A stretch of DNA of 51,014 nucleotides, from contig JAHISX010000026.1 in the NCBI GenBank assembly GCA_018817915.1, positions 1 through 51,014 on the forward strand, written 5' to 3'. Of this stretch, positions 33,045 through 41,598 are shown piece by piece. A model generated the notes under the pieces. The model was not told the DNA's origin and did not search any database. It saw only the letters and a program-made list of their open reading frames with translations. The position numbers were made by a program, and so were the translations under genes. The first letter of the stretch is position 1, and each line of letters starts with the position of its first letter. Origin of the DNA: Bacillota bacterium (GTDB lineage: Bacteria > Bacillota_I > Bacilli_A > Acholeplasmatales > Acholeplasmataceae).

Positions 33045-35444
33045 ATGTCTATTAATGATTCCAAAGATAAAACTGAACAAACATCAATCAAATCAGTAGA
33101 AGATTTACTCTTCTTTACCATTTCTGGTTTCTCTGATATTACAATAGACAACTTCAATAAAAAAGTGGAAGTGATTTTTTCTACTGTTGGGACTTTTTTA
33201 AACCTTAATCGAATTTCAATTGTTAAGTACAATTTAGCAAATCAAACAATTAATAAGACACATGAATGGTGTAATCAAAATGTTTCATCTAAAATTGAAT
33301 ACATTAAAGATGTGTCCATTCCCGAATTAAATGGAGATTTCTTCAAGTATCATCTAAACAATCAAGCCTATATCATTGAAGATATCAGTATGATTAAAGA
33401 TAATCATATTTTATTTCAAGCTGTCAAGGCACAAGATATCGTATCTTTCGCTAGTGAGCCAATCATTATTAAGGATCACTATTATGGATACATTAGCTTT
33501 GAAGAAGTTGTTCAAAACCGACATTGGAATACATCAGAAAGAAATATTTTGAAAGTACTTGCTGTTTTAATCAAACAAATATATGCAGGATTTTCAGTTA
33601 AAGAGAAAATGAATGAATTAGAAAACAAAATGATTGAAAAGAACAAATCTCAAGGTGAATATCTTTATAAAATGAGTCACGATATTCGAACACCTCTAGG
33701 CGGAATTTATAATGCAATTTATCTTCTTGAATCTACAAATTTGAGTGTTGAACAAAAAGACTACCTAGAAATAGGACAAGCATCAATCGATGTCATGTCT
33801 AGCATTGTGGATGGTATTCTTGATTTATCCAAAGTTGAAACAGGAAATATGGAAGTCTATAATGATTCATTTAACCTTGAAGATGAGCTGATTAGAGTTT
33901 ATAAAACACATAAGCCAATTGCTGAGGAAAAAGGTTTGAATTTTTATATTGATTATGATTATAGAATTAATCAAACTGTGGTTGGAGATTATCGCAAATT
34001 GAGACAAATTATGCACAATTTGATAAGTAATTCAATACAATATACACATGAAGGTTTTATTGGAATAAAAACGAATTTAGTCATAAAAGAACAAAAGTCA
34101 ATGATTGAGTTTGAGATTATAGATAGTGGAATTGGACTAGATGAAAATGAAATAATACATCTTAATCGTATTTTTGAGCAAAATCAAGAAAGAGGATTTA
34201 ATCGATTCCAAAGTTCTGGATTAGGTTTACCTGTCAGTTTTGAGCTTGTTCAACTGATGGGTGGCACAATGACGATCAAAAGTGAGCCTCATGTAGGAAG
34301 TACATTTAAGGTTTTATTACCTTTTGAACTAGCCCAACCTTACACTTATACATTTTCAAAAGATTATCAAGCATTAATTATTTCAGATAAAAAAGAATTA
34401 ATTGCTAAGAATCTAATAGAATCGATGGGTATAAAAACATTTACTTTGGAAACTATTAAAGATGAAAAATGCGATTTGATATTCTTTGAATCGGAAATAA
34501 AAGAAGAAGAATTAATTCTTAATCTCAAAATGAAAAACGGGAATGATTACACGTGTGTTATCTCAATTTATCAAGGTGAACAGAAAAAATTAAATGCAAT
34601 CAACTTATATGTTGATTTTCCAATATCCAGACATAATTTACATCAAAAAATCATCAATACAATGAGTAGTTCGTCTTGGCAAATGAATGATGATTTTTCA
34701 AGCTTATCCATTTTGAATGGATATGCTCTAATTGTTGATGATAACAGATTAAATCGCATTGCTTTAGAAAGCATTTTAACTAAAGAAGGTATGAGATCAA
34801 AATCTGTAAGTAGCGGATTGAAAGCAATAGAAGCAATTAAAAATGAATCATTTGATTTAGTATTTATGGATGTGCAAATGCCAGATATGGATGGCATGGA
34901 AAGCACTAGAAGAATCCGAAATTTAGGAAAAATGTATGAATCACTTCCAATCATCGCAGTTACAGCAAATGCATTTTTAAATGACTATGATTTTTTAAAA
35001 ACGTCATTAATGAATGACATTATATTTAAGCCAATCAGAGTTAAGAACTTAAATTTAATTTTAAGAAAATATGTTAATGCAACTTCGACAATTCAAATAC
35101 CTGAAGAATTGTTTGTCTTTGATCAAAAAGATTTTGAAATTAGATTTGAGGGTAGTTTTGATATTGCTGACGAAGTCATTGCATCATTCTTAATTGAATA
35201 CACGAAAGATTTAAAACGTATCAAAAAAGCTATAGAAGAAAAAAATGCAGTTCAAATCGTTGAAACCACACATTATTTCAAAGGATCTTGTGCATATTTA
35301 AGTGGTAAGAGAGCTGTTTGGCTTCTAAGTTTTATGATTGATGCTGCTAAGAGACAATCACTTGAGATGATGGATATGTGCTATGATTTATTAGAAAAAG
35401 AAGTTGCTAAACTACTTGAAACCGTTGTTGATTTCAAAAAATGA
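33045..35444 (+). CDS. Soluble hybrid histidine kinase with receiver and HPt domains
   Basis: 799 residues and no membrane segment. Order: GAF-like sensor (about 20-185); HisKA with phospho-acceptor His212 in SHDIRTPLGG; HATPase (N box MHNLISNS, G1 DSGIGLDEN, G2 GLGLPVS); a degenerate receiver-like region (about 440-545) that lacks an obvious Asp; a true receiver with Asp609 in MDVQMPDMDG and Lys in KPIR; and a C-terminal HPt domain with His743 in THYFKGSCAYLSG. It can carry a His-Asp-His relay alone, and the last His would pass phosphate to a separate regulator not encoded nearby. The signal is cytoplasmic and unknown. AAAGGA precedes the ATG. Confidence 0.9.
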   Translation: MSINDSKDKTEQTSIKSVEDLLFFTISGFSDITIDNFNKKVEVIFSTVGTFLNLNRISIVKYNLANQTINKTHEWCNQNVSSKIEYIKDVSIPELNGDFFKYHLNNQAYIIEDISMIKDNHILFQAVKAQDIVSFASEPIIIKDHYYGYISFEEVVQNRHWNTSERNILKVLAVLIKQIYAGFSVKEKMNELENKMIEKNKSQGEYLYKMSHDIRTPLGGIYNAIYLLESTNLSVEQKDYLEIGQASIDVMSSIVDGILDLSKVETGNMEVYNDSFNLEDELIRVYKTHKPIAEEKGLNFYIDYDYRINQTVVGDYRKLRQIMHNLISNSIQYTHEGFIGIKTNLVIKEQKSMIEFEIIDSGIGLDENEIIHLNRIFEQNQERGFNRFQSSGLGLPVSFELVQLMGGTMTIKSEPHVGSTFKVLLPFELAQPYTYTFSKDYQALIISDKKELIAKNLIESMGIKTFTLETIKDEKCDLIFFESEIKEEELILNLKMKNGNDYTCVISIYQGEQKKLNAINLYVDFPISRHNLHQKIINTMSSSSWQMNDDFSSLSILNGYALIVDDNRLNRIALESILTKEGMRSKSVSSGLKAIEAIKNESFDLVFMDVQMPDMDGMESTRRIRNLGKMYESLPIIAVTANAFLNDYDFLKTSLMNDIIFKPIRVKNLNLILRKYVNATSTIQIPEELFVFDQKDFEIRFEGSFDIADEVIASFLIEYTKDLKRIKKAIEEKNAVQIVETTHYFKGSCAYLSGKRAVWLLSFMIDAAKRQSLEMMDMCYDLLEKEVAKLLETVVDFKK

Positions 35445-35478
35445 TGCTTTTCTTTAGGATGTATAAATATTTCAGTAG

Positions 35479-35509
35479 GCAACATCGTTAAAAAGGTGTT
35501 GCTTTATTA
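35479..35509 (+). terminator. Terminator after hybrid kinase gene
   Basis: GCAACATC pairs with GGTGTTGC around an 8-base loop, then TTTATTATTT. Confidence 0.65.
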
Positions 35510-35550
35510 TTTAACAATAAAATATGTTACACTGAATATAGGTGAATAGA

Positions 35551-35979
35551 ATGATTAAAAAAGAGGATTTAAAAAAGAAACTTACTCCAATACAATTCCA
35601 TGTAACACAAGAAAATGGGACTGAAAGACCATTTGAAAATCCTTTTTGGGATTATCATGAAGCTGGTCTTTATGTTGATATCGTTTCTGGAGAACCACTT
35701 TTTACTTCTTTAGATAAGTTTGATAGCAGTTGTGGTTGGCCAAGCTTTGCAAAACCAATCGAACAGTTAACTACAAAACTTGATCGAACTTTTGGTATGC
35801 ATCGAACAGAAGTTAGAAGTAAAGTTGGGGATAGCCATTTAGGACATCTGTTCACAGATGGTCCAATTGAATTAGGCGGTTTGAGATATTGTATTAATTC
35901 AGCATCATTACGTTTTATACCTGTTCATCAATTAGAAAAAGAAGGATATCAGGCATATTTGCAATTGTTTAAAAAATAG
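35551..35979 (+). CDS. msrB: Peptide-methionine (R)-S-oxide reductase MsrB
   Basis: 142 residues. SSCGWPSF (Cys near 57, the usual resolving position), [10 protein letters not shown] and [11 protein letters not shown] (catalytic Cys near 117) define MsrB, which reduces methionine-R-sulfoxide in oxidised proteins. The four zinc cysteines found in some MsrB proteins are absent. AGGTG lies 6 bases before the ATG at 35551; a GTG at 35542 is in frame but lies on that ribosome site. The next gene follows at 8 bases, so it begins an operon with the esterase and acetyltransferase genes. Confidence 0.95.
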   Translation: MIKKEDLKKKLTPIQFHVTQENGTERPFENPFWDYHEAGLYVDIVSGEPLFTSLDKFDSSCGWPSFAKPIEQLTTKLDRTFGMHRTEVRSKVGDSHLGHLFTDGPIELGGLRYCINSASLRFIPVHQLEKEGYQAYLQLFKK

Positions 35980-35987
35980 GGGGATTT

Positions 35988-36926
35988 ATGGATAAGTATG
36001 ATATTGATCATGAACTGAATATTTTAAAACCACTTAAGTTTTCTAAGTATACAAATTCAAGAAGGTTTTTTGCTAATCTTGTATTTAAAATAACCATGTT
36101 TTTTACGAAACCTAAAAAAGGGATTCGAGAAAGAAGATTTATTTTTAGAGGATACATGCATCAAAAAGTTAAATTATCTGTTTATGAGGTCAAAAGCAAG
36201 ACAACAAAATCTCCAGGTCTTCTCTATATTCATGGTGGTGGATTTCAAATCCAAGGTACACCTGTGCACGAAAGGTTAGTTGCGAATATTATCCTAGAAA
36301 CAGGACAAAAAGCTATTTATGTTGATTATCGTTTAGCGCCAAAATATCCATTTCCTACTGCACTTGAAGATTGTTATCATGCATTGTTATGGATGGTAGA
36401 ACATGCTGATTTTCTAAATATTGATATTAACGATATTTCAATTGCTGGTGATAGTGCTGGAGGCAATCTTGCTGCTGGTGTTGCACTTTTAGCAAGAGAT
36501 AGAAAAGGTCCGAAAATACACAGACAAATGTTGCTTTATCCAGTGCTCGATATTGAGCAACAGACTGAATCTATGAAACTATATCATGATGTGCCTATGT
36601 GGAATTCTATTTTAAACAAAGATATGTGGGAATTATATATGAGAAATGGTGATTATGGCATGCGAGAATATGCATCACCATCATTAGCAGATGTTTCTGG
36701 TAGCCCAGAAACATATATTGAAACTGCCGATTATGATTGTTTGCGAGATGAGGGTATTCTCTATGCGAAAAGACTTAAACAAGCTGGAGTGCCAGTGATA
36801 GAACATCAGACAAAACATACAGTTCATGGGTATGATGCAGTATTTTTTAGCAAACTCGTAAGAAATCTAACAAGAGAAAGAATTCTTTTTTTAGGAGGAA
36901 TAAATCATGAGAAAAATCAATCTTGA
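35988..36926 (+). CDS. Alpha/beta-hydrolase, hormone-sensitive-lipase-type esterase
   Basis: 312 residues. The oxyanion motif HGGGFQ (near 80) and nucleophile motif GDSAGGN (near 155) identify the HSL (family IV) esterases. Asp is in the region TADYDCLRDE and His in HTVHGYDAV. It hydrolyses short acyl or acetyl esters in the cytoplasm. GGGGGA precedes the ATG. Its last 20 bases overlap the acetyltransferase gene, so an esterase and an acyltransferase are made together; they may act on the same type of ester, which is inference. Confidence 0.9.
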   Translation: MDKYDIDHELNILKPLKFSKYTNSRRFFANLVFKITMFFTKPKKGIRERRFIFRGYMHQKVKLSVYEVKSKTTKSPGLLYIHGGGFQIQGTPVHERLVANIILETGQKAIYVDYRLAPKYPFPTALEDCYHALLWMVEHADFLNIDINDISIAGDSAGGNLAAGVALLARDRKGPKIHRQMLLYPVLDIEQQTESMKLYHDVPMWNSILNKDMWELYMRNGDYGMREYASPSLADVSGSPETYIETADYDCLRDEGILYAKRLKQAGVPVIEHQTKHTVHGYDAVFFSKLVRNLTRERILFLGGINHEKNQS

Positions 36927-37530
36927 AACATGGGATCGTATTCAACCTTACAGCTTTTTTACAACACTAGATATTCCTAGATATTTAGTGACTGTCAATC
37001 TTGATGTGACTGAATTCGTTAAAAAGATAAAGGAACAACATCTGTCCTTTTACTTATCATTCATGCATCTTGCCATGAAAGAAATGAACAAAATTGACAA
37101 TTTCCGTTACCGAATCATCAAAGATGATGTGTTTTTATTTGACGAAACTCATCCATCATTTACGGATATGATTGAAGGCACTGATCAATTTAAGTTTGTT
37201 ACTACTAATATGGAAACTGACTTGTTAACTTTCATTGATAAGGCAAAACAAAAATCTAAAGATCAAGGCAATCAATTCTTTGATCAGAGTGAAGAAGAAA
37301 GATTTGATGTTGTTTATATTACAACATTTCCATGGGCATCATATACACAGGTATCTCATGCACATAACATTGACAAAAAAGATACTATTCCCAAATTAGC
37401 ATGGGGAAAGTTTGAAAATGTCAATGATAAGTTATTGATGCCATTTTCAATTGAAGTACACCATGCCTTAGCTGATGGGCTTCATGTAGGAAGATTAATA
37501 CAAAATATTCAAAGTGCTCTAGATAAATAA
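36907..37530 (+). CDS. CatA-like O-acetyltransferase
   Basis: 207 residues of the chloramphenicol acetyltransferase family. The catalytic motif HHxxxDG is present as HHALADG (near 182-188), and LSFYLSFMHLAMKEMN and TTFPWASYTQV are typical. It would transfer acetyl from acetyl-CoA to a hydroxyl; the true substrate may not be chloramphenicol, because CatA-like homologues are common in Gram-positive genomes. TTAGGAGG inside the preceding gene drives its translation. Confidence 0.88.
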   Translation: MRKINLETWDRIQPYSFFTTLDIPRYLVTVNLDVTEFVKKIKEQHLSFYLSFMHLAMKEMNKIDNFRYRIIKDDVFLFDETHPSFTDMIEGTDQFKFVTTNMETDLLTFIDKAKQKSKDQGNQFFDQSEEERFDVVYITTFPWASYTQVSHAHNIDKKDTIPKLAWGKFENVNDKLLMPFSIEVHHALADGLHVGRLIQNIQSALDK

Positions 37531-37555
37531 AAAAGGCAATCGCCTTTTTTTATTT
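37531..37555. terminator. Bidirectional terminator
   Basis: AAAAGGC (37531-37537) pairs with GCCTTTT (37542-37548) around AATC, with A and T runs outside. Shared by the acetyltransferase gene and the convergent merR gene. Confidence 0.85.
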
Positions 37556-38311
37556 TAACAAATAATATTGAACAGCATTTTTTAGTAGTTCAGCTAAACC
37601 ATCTTCATTCTTATCATAGTAAGCTTTAAATCGATCATCTGCAACATACATTTCCACAAGTTGATAATGTGCATCAGCATCATATCTACCCCAAGCAGCT
37701 TGTATCCATTCTTGGTGTAATTTAGCGACGTTTTGCATTGCCTCTGATTGATAATCCAGATGAGCATCAAAAGCCTTCTTTAAATTGCTAAGAATCTTTT
37801 CTCCAAGCTCTTTGAAATGCTGATATTCAAATTCTGACATACTTTCAAAAGCTTTTCTAGATTGGTCATATGCTTTTTTACTCCATTTTTGTTCAACTTC
37901 ATCTTTATACAAGTCATCATTTTCTTTAAGTAGATTTTTTTTAAATCCTGCAAATTTTTCTTTATCGGTTATTTCTTGTTTCCTTTCGATAGAATCAATG
38001 GTTTGATTCAATGTAGAAATCATTGAATTGAGTTGTTTCTTTCTTTGTTGCATCTTTTCCAAGTGTTCCTTAAGCTTTTCAAGATGATCAAACTCCGGTT
38101 GATCAAGAATCTCTTTAATTTTCTTTAAGGGTATATCCATTGCCTTAAAAAATAAAATTTGTTGCAATCGATTGACTTCAACACTACCATAATATCTGTA
38201 GCCACCAGGAGAGACTATATTTGGCTTAAGTAATCCTATTTGATCATAATATCTTAATGTTCTTGTACTAATTGATGCTAATTTAGCAAATTCATTGATT
38301 AAGTATTTCAT
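37550..38311 (-). CDS. MerR family regulator with TipAS-like domain
   Basis: 253 residues. N-terminal MerR winged helix (INEFAKLASISTRTLRYYDQIGLL), a coiled-coil dimer helix (about 75-120) and a C-terminal TipAS-type domain starting near KEKFAGFKKNLLKEN. TipA/Mta-type regulators bind drugs such as thiopeptides and activate promoters with long spacers. The ATG at 38311 is preceded by GAGG; an in-frame GTG at 38320 lies too close to that site. Its promoter has a 19-bp spacer with a perfect palindrome, so it most likely controls itself. Confidence 0.92.
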   Translation of the reverse strand: MKYLINEFAKLASISTRTLRYYDQIGLLKPNIVSPGGYRYYGSVEVNRLQQILFFKAMDIPLKKIKEILDQPEFDHLEKLKEHLEKMQQRKKQLNSMISTLNQTIDSIERKQEITDKEKFAGFKKNLLKENDDLYKDEVEQKWSKKAYDQSRKAFESMSEFEYQHFKELGEKILSNLKKAFDAHLDYQSEAMQNVAKLHQEWIQAAWGRYDADAHYQLVEMYVADDRFKAYYDKNEDGLAELLKNAVQYYLLK

Positions 38312-38334
38312 CTCATTCACATCCTCTATCTATA

Positions 38335-38365
38335 AGTATAAACCTTTACGTAACGTAAATGTCAA
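38335..38365 (-). promoter_or_regulatory. MerR-type autoregulated promoter with 19-bp spacer
   Basis: Minus strand: TTGACA (38365-38360), a 19-base spacer (38359-38341) and TATACT (38340-38335). The spacer holds the perfect palindrome TTTACGT-n-ACGTAAA (38345-38359). An over-long spacer with a central palindrome is the classical MerR arrangement, in which the regulator twists DNA to align -35 and -10. Confidence 0.92.
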
Positions 38366-38432
38366 GCATAAAATAAAAAGAATAAAATCGTCTAAAATTA
38401 TATGATATTATCATATACAACTTAAATTCTTG

Positions 38433-38441
38433 TGTTATAAT
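38433..38441 (+). promoter_or_regulatory. Extended -10 of the dehydrogenase-oxidoreductase operon
   Basis: TGTTATAAT with TATAAT at 38436-38441, 41 bases before the ATG. The -35 region is weak. Confidence 0.65.
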
Positions 38442-38445
38442 ACTT

Positions 38446-38460
38446 ATGTAAGCGCTTTTA
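38446..38460 (+). promoter_or_regulatory. cre-like box at the transcription start
   Basis: ATGTAAGCGCTTTTA fits the cre consensus except for one position (T for the second C). It lies immediately after the -10, so a bound CcpA-type repressor would block initiation. Confidence 0.6.
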
Positions 38461-38481
38461 AAAAATTGAAGGGAGATTCAC

Positions 38482-39561
38482 ATGAGCGATTTCAATCATT
38501 TTGATTACATGACGAAGCATCGGTATGAGCAAATTGTCTATTTTTATGACAAAACAACAGGTTTAAAAGGTATTACTTGTATTCACAATACAACGTTAGG
38601 ACCAGCCCTTGGTGGTACTAGACTTTGGAATTATGAATGCGAAGATGATGCAATCTTAGATTGCCTAAGACTTGCAAGAGGTATGACTTATAAGGCAGCA
38701 GCTGCAGGACTAAATCTTGGTGGCGGTAAAACAGTTCTTATTGGTGATGCAGATGTTGTTAAAAATGAAGGTTATTTTAGAGCACTTGGACGCTATGTTC
38801 AAAGCTTAAATGGACGTTACATCACCGCAGAAGATGTTAACACAAGCACTAAAGACATGGACTATGTCAGTATGGAAACAGATCATGTTGTTGGATTAGA
38901 AGGTAAATCAGGCAATCCATCACCAATGACTTCACTTGGAGCATTCCATGGTATCCGTGCAGCATTACAGTACAAGTTTGGCGATGAAGATATTTCTAAA
39001 TATTCATTTGCTGTTCAAGGTGCTGGTCAAACAGGTTATTATTTGATTAAAAAATTAGTAGAAATGAAAGCTAAAAAGATTTATTTCTCTGAAATTAATG
39101 AAAAACATATCAACCGTTTAAAGAAAGAACATCCAGATGTCATTTGTGTATCTCCTAAAGACATTTATGGACTAGATGTAGATGTATTCTCACCTTGTGC
39201 ACTTGGTGCTTCTCTAAACGATGAAACGATACCTCAAATTAAAGCAAAAGTTATTGCAGGTACTGCAAATAACGTTTTACATGATGAAGATATACATGGA
39301 AACATGATCAAGAATATGGATATATTATATGCTCCTGATTTCGTTATCAATGCTGGAGGACTAATCAACGTTTATCATGAATTGAAGGAATATAATATTG
39401 GTCGTGCGACAAGAGATATTGAAAAGATTTATGATCGTTTACTTGAAATTTTCAAAATTGCAGATAAAGAAAATATTAATACGCAACTAGCTGCGAAAGT
39501 ATTTGCTAAAAAACGCATTGAAACAATTAATAATATTCAAGATAATTACATAAAAAGATAG
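38482..39561 (+). CDS. Leucine/valine-type amino acid dehydrogenase
   Basis: 359 residues of the Glu/Leu/Phe/Val dehydrogenase family. N-terminal substrate domain with GPALGGTRLW and catalytic Lys in the MTYKAAAAGLNLGGGK segment; C-terminal NAD domain with VQGAGQTG (near 176). The length fits Leu/Val dehydrogenases (about 360) rather than glutamate dehydrogenase (about 420-450). It deaminates branched-chain amino acids to 2-oxoacids with NAD. AGGGAGA precedes the ATG. The four oxidoreductase genes follow directly, which strongly supports a branched-chain substrate. Confidence 0.92.
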   Translation: MSDFNHFDYMTKHRYEQIVYFYDKTTGLKGITCIHNTTLGPALGGTRLWNYECEDDAILDCLRLARGMTYKAAAAGLNLGGGKTVLIGDADVVKNEGYFRALGRYVQSLNGRYITAEDVNTSTKDMDYVSMETDHVVGLEGKSGNPSPMTSLGAFHGIRAALQYKFGDEDISKYSFAVQGAGQTGYYLIKKLVEMKAKKIYFSEINEKHINRLKKEHPDVICVSPKDIYGLDVDVFSPCALGASLNDETIPQIKAKVIAGTANNVLHDEDIHGNMIKNMDILYAPDFVINAGGLINVYHELKEYNIGRATRDIEKIYDRLLEIFKIADKENINTQLAAKVFAKKRIETINNIQDNYIKR

Positions 39562-39572
39562 GGAGTGGTCTA

Positions 39573-39797
39573 GTGAAAAAAGGGAAATTAACATTTGATG
39601 ATGAATCTTGCAAAGGATGCGAATTATGTGTATCTTTTTGTCCAGTTGAAATCTTATCCCTAGATAAAGATCGTATGAATTCAAGTGGCTATCACCTGAT
39701 TACAGTGAGTGATATGAATCTTTGCATCGGATGTGCCAATTGTGCAATTGTATGCCCAGATTCAGTAATTAAGGTGGAGGTGCTCAATCATGAGTAA
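39573..39797 (+). CDS. vorD: 2-oxoacid:ferredoxin oxidoreductase delta subunit (2[4Fe-4S] ferredoxin)
   Basis: 74 residues with two 4Fe-4S motifs, CKGCELCVSFCP and CIGCANCAIVCP, each in the C-X2-C-X2-C-X3-C-P form. It takes electrons from the catalytic subunits and passes them to soluble ferredoxin. It starts at GTG 39573 behind GGGAG; no better ATG is in frame near the start. Its end overlaps the alpha-subunit ATG by 8 bases. Confidence 0.92.
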   Translation: MKKGKLTFDDESCKGCELCVSFCPVEILSLDKDRMNSSGYHLITVSDMNLCIGCANCAIVCPDSVIKVEVLNHE

Positions 39798-40857
39798 AGT
39801 ACTTATGAAAGGAAACGAAGCAATCGTAAGAGCTGCTATTGCAGCAGGTTTAGATGCTTTCTTCGGATATCCTATTACACCTCAAAATGAAATTCCAGAA
39901 TATATGTCTAAACTGATGAAAGAAGCAGGCAGAGTTTTTGTGCAAGCTGAATCTGAAGTTGCTGCGATTAACATGGTTTATGGTGCTGCAGGTGCTGGGG
40001 CAAGAGTTATGACTTCTTCATCATCAGTAGGTATTGCACTTAAACAAGAAGGAATCAGCTACATAGCTGGTGCTGAACTTCCATGTGTGATTGTTTCAGT
40101 CATGAGAGCTGGCCCTGGTTTAGGGGGCATTCAGCCTTCTCAAGCAGACTATTTCCAAGCTACACGAGGTGGAGGCAATGGCGATTATAGAGTCGTTGTT
40201 TTGGCTCCAGAATCAATACAAGAAACTGTAGATTTAATGAAACAAGCTTTTGATATTGCGGATATGTACCGTAATCCGGTTATGGTTTTAGCTGATGGTT
40301 TAATTGGACAAATGATGGAGTCTGTAGACTTAGATAAACCAATTAAAAAACGCCACATAGAGCCGAAAAACTATATTACAAATGGTACTGATTATCACGA
40401 AGGTAGACATATTGTAAATAGTTTAGGGTTAGATCCTGTTTATCTAGAAAAACACAATTTTGCATTACAAAGCAAGTATAATCGAATTATTCAACATGAA
40501 GTTCAGTATGAAATGATTAACATGATTCATGCTGAATATGTTATTGTTGCTTATGGAACTGTCTCACGCATTGTTAGATCAGCAATTGAGACTCTAACTG
40601 AAATGAATATTCACGTAGGTCTCATTCGTCCTATTTCATTATGGCCATATCCTAAAAAGGCTTTTGATTTAATACCAAAGACTTGCAAGGGTATTTTAGT
40701 TGTTGAAATGAGTATGGGTCAAATGTTAGATGATGTCTTAATTTCAAATAAGGGCAGATACAAAGTAGGCTTCTATGGAAGAGCTGGCGGTATGGTACCA
40801 GCACCTGAAGAAATAGTTGAAGCAATTCTTCATTTTGATGAAAAGGTGGTGGACTAA
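39790..40857 (+). CDS. vorB: 2-oxoacid:ferredoxin oxidoreductase alpha subunit
   Basis: 355 residues. GNEAIVRAAIAAGLDAFFGYPITPQNEI and the stretch GPGLGGIQPSQADYFQATRGGGNGDY are typical of VorB/KorA-type alpha subunits, which bind the pyrimidine half of thiamine diphosphate. The shared operon with a Leu/Val dehydrogenase favours 3-methyl-2-oxobutanoate (VOR) over 2-oxoglutarate. GGAGGTG precedes the ATG. The beta subunit starts right after its stop. Confidence 0.92.
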   Translation: MSKVLMKGNEAIVRAAIAAGLDAFFGYPITPQNEIPEYMSKLMKEAGRVFVQAESEVAAINMVYGAAGAGARVMTSSSSVGIALKQEGISYIAGAELPCVIVSVMRAGPGLGGIQPSQADYFQATRGGGNGDYRVVVLAPESIQETVDLMKQAFDIADMYRNPVMVLADGLIGQMMESVDLDKPIKKRHIEPKNYITNGTDYHEGRHIVNSLGLDPVYLEKHNFALQSKYNRIIQHEVQYEMINMIHAEYVIVAYGTVSRIVRSAIETLTEMNIHVGLIRPISLWPYPKKAFDLIPKTCKGILVVEMSMGQMLDDVLISNKGRYKVGFYGRAGGMVPAPEEIVEAILHFDEKVVD

Positions 40858-41598
40858 ATGGCAGGATATGAACGCACTAAAGGTTTAACCGATACCCGCA
40901 CACATTATTGTCCAGGTTGCACACATGGTATGCTTCACAAACTCGTTGCTGAAGTTTTAGAAGAATTAGGTATTTTAGGTAAATCAATTGGTATCGCTTC
41001 TGTAGGATGTTCTGTATTTAGCTATGAATATATCAATACTGATTTCCAACAAGCGCCTCATGGTAGAGCTTGTGCAACAGCAACAGGCATCAAACGTGTT
41101 TTACCAGATCGAATTGTATTCACTTATCAAGGTGATGGTGATTTAGCATCTATTGGGATTGCTGAAACGATACATGCTGCAAATCGCGGAGAAAATATAA
41201 CTGTCATTATGGCAAATAATGCAACTTATGGTATGACTGGCGGCCAAATGGCACCAACCTCACTTGTAGGTCAGAAAACAACAACTTCTCAAGAAGGCCG
41301 TAATGTTTTACAACATGGTAATCCAATGCGAGTATCTGAAATATTTGCTCAAATAGAAGGTGCTGCTTATGTTGAAAGAACCTCAATGCACGATATTGGA
41401 AATATAAGAAAAACGAAGAAAGCAATTAAAAAAGCTTTCACATATCAGATGGAAAACAAAGGATTTACTTTGATTGAAGTCATCTCAACATGCCCAGTCA
41501 ATTGGGGTATGAAACCAAGAGAAGCTCTAGATTGGTCAAAAGAACATATGCTTCCAATCTTTCCACTTGGTGTCTATAAGGATGTGATGAAACCATGA
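40858..41598 (+). CDS. vorA: 2-oxoacid:ferredoxin oxidoreductase beta subunit
   Basis: 246 residues carrying the thiamine-diphosphate motif GDGD...NN (YQGDGDLASIG then MANNATYGMTGGQ) and Cys residues for an internal [4Fe-4S] cluster (YCPGCTHG near the N-terminus, VGCSVF, STCPVNW). It performs decarboxylation of the 2-oxoacid with CoA and ferredoxin. The ATG directly follows the alpha stop, behind GGTGG, and its own stop forms an ATGA overlap with the gamma gene. Confidence 0.93.
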   Translation: MAGYERTKGLTDTRTHYCPGCTHGMLHKLVAEVLEELGILGKSIGIASVGCSVFSYEYINTDFQQAPHGRACATATGIKRVLPDRIVFTYQGDGDLASIGIAETIHAANRGENITVIMANNATYGMTGGQMAPTSLVGQKTTTSQEGRNVLQHGNPMRVSEIFAQIEGAAYVERTSMHDIGNIRKTKKAIKKAFTYQMENKGFTLIEVISTCPVNWGMKPREALDWSKEHMLPIFPLGVYKDVMKP

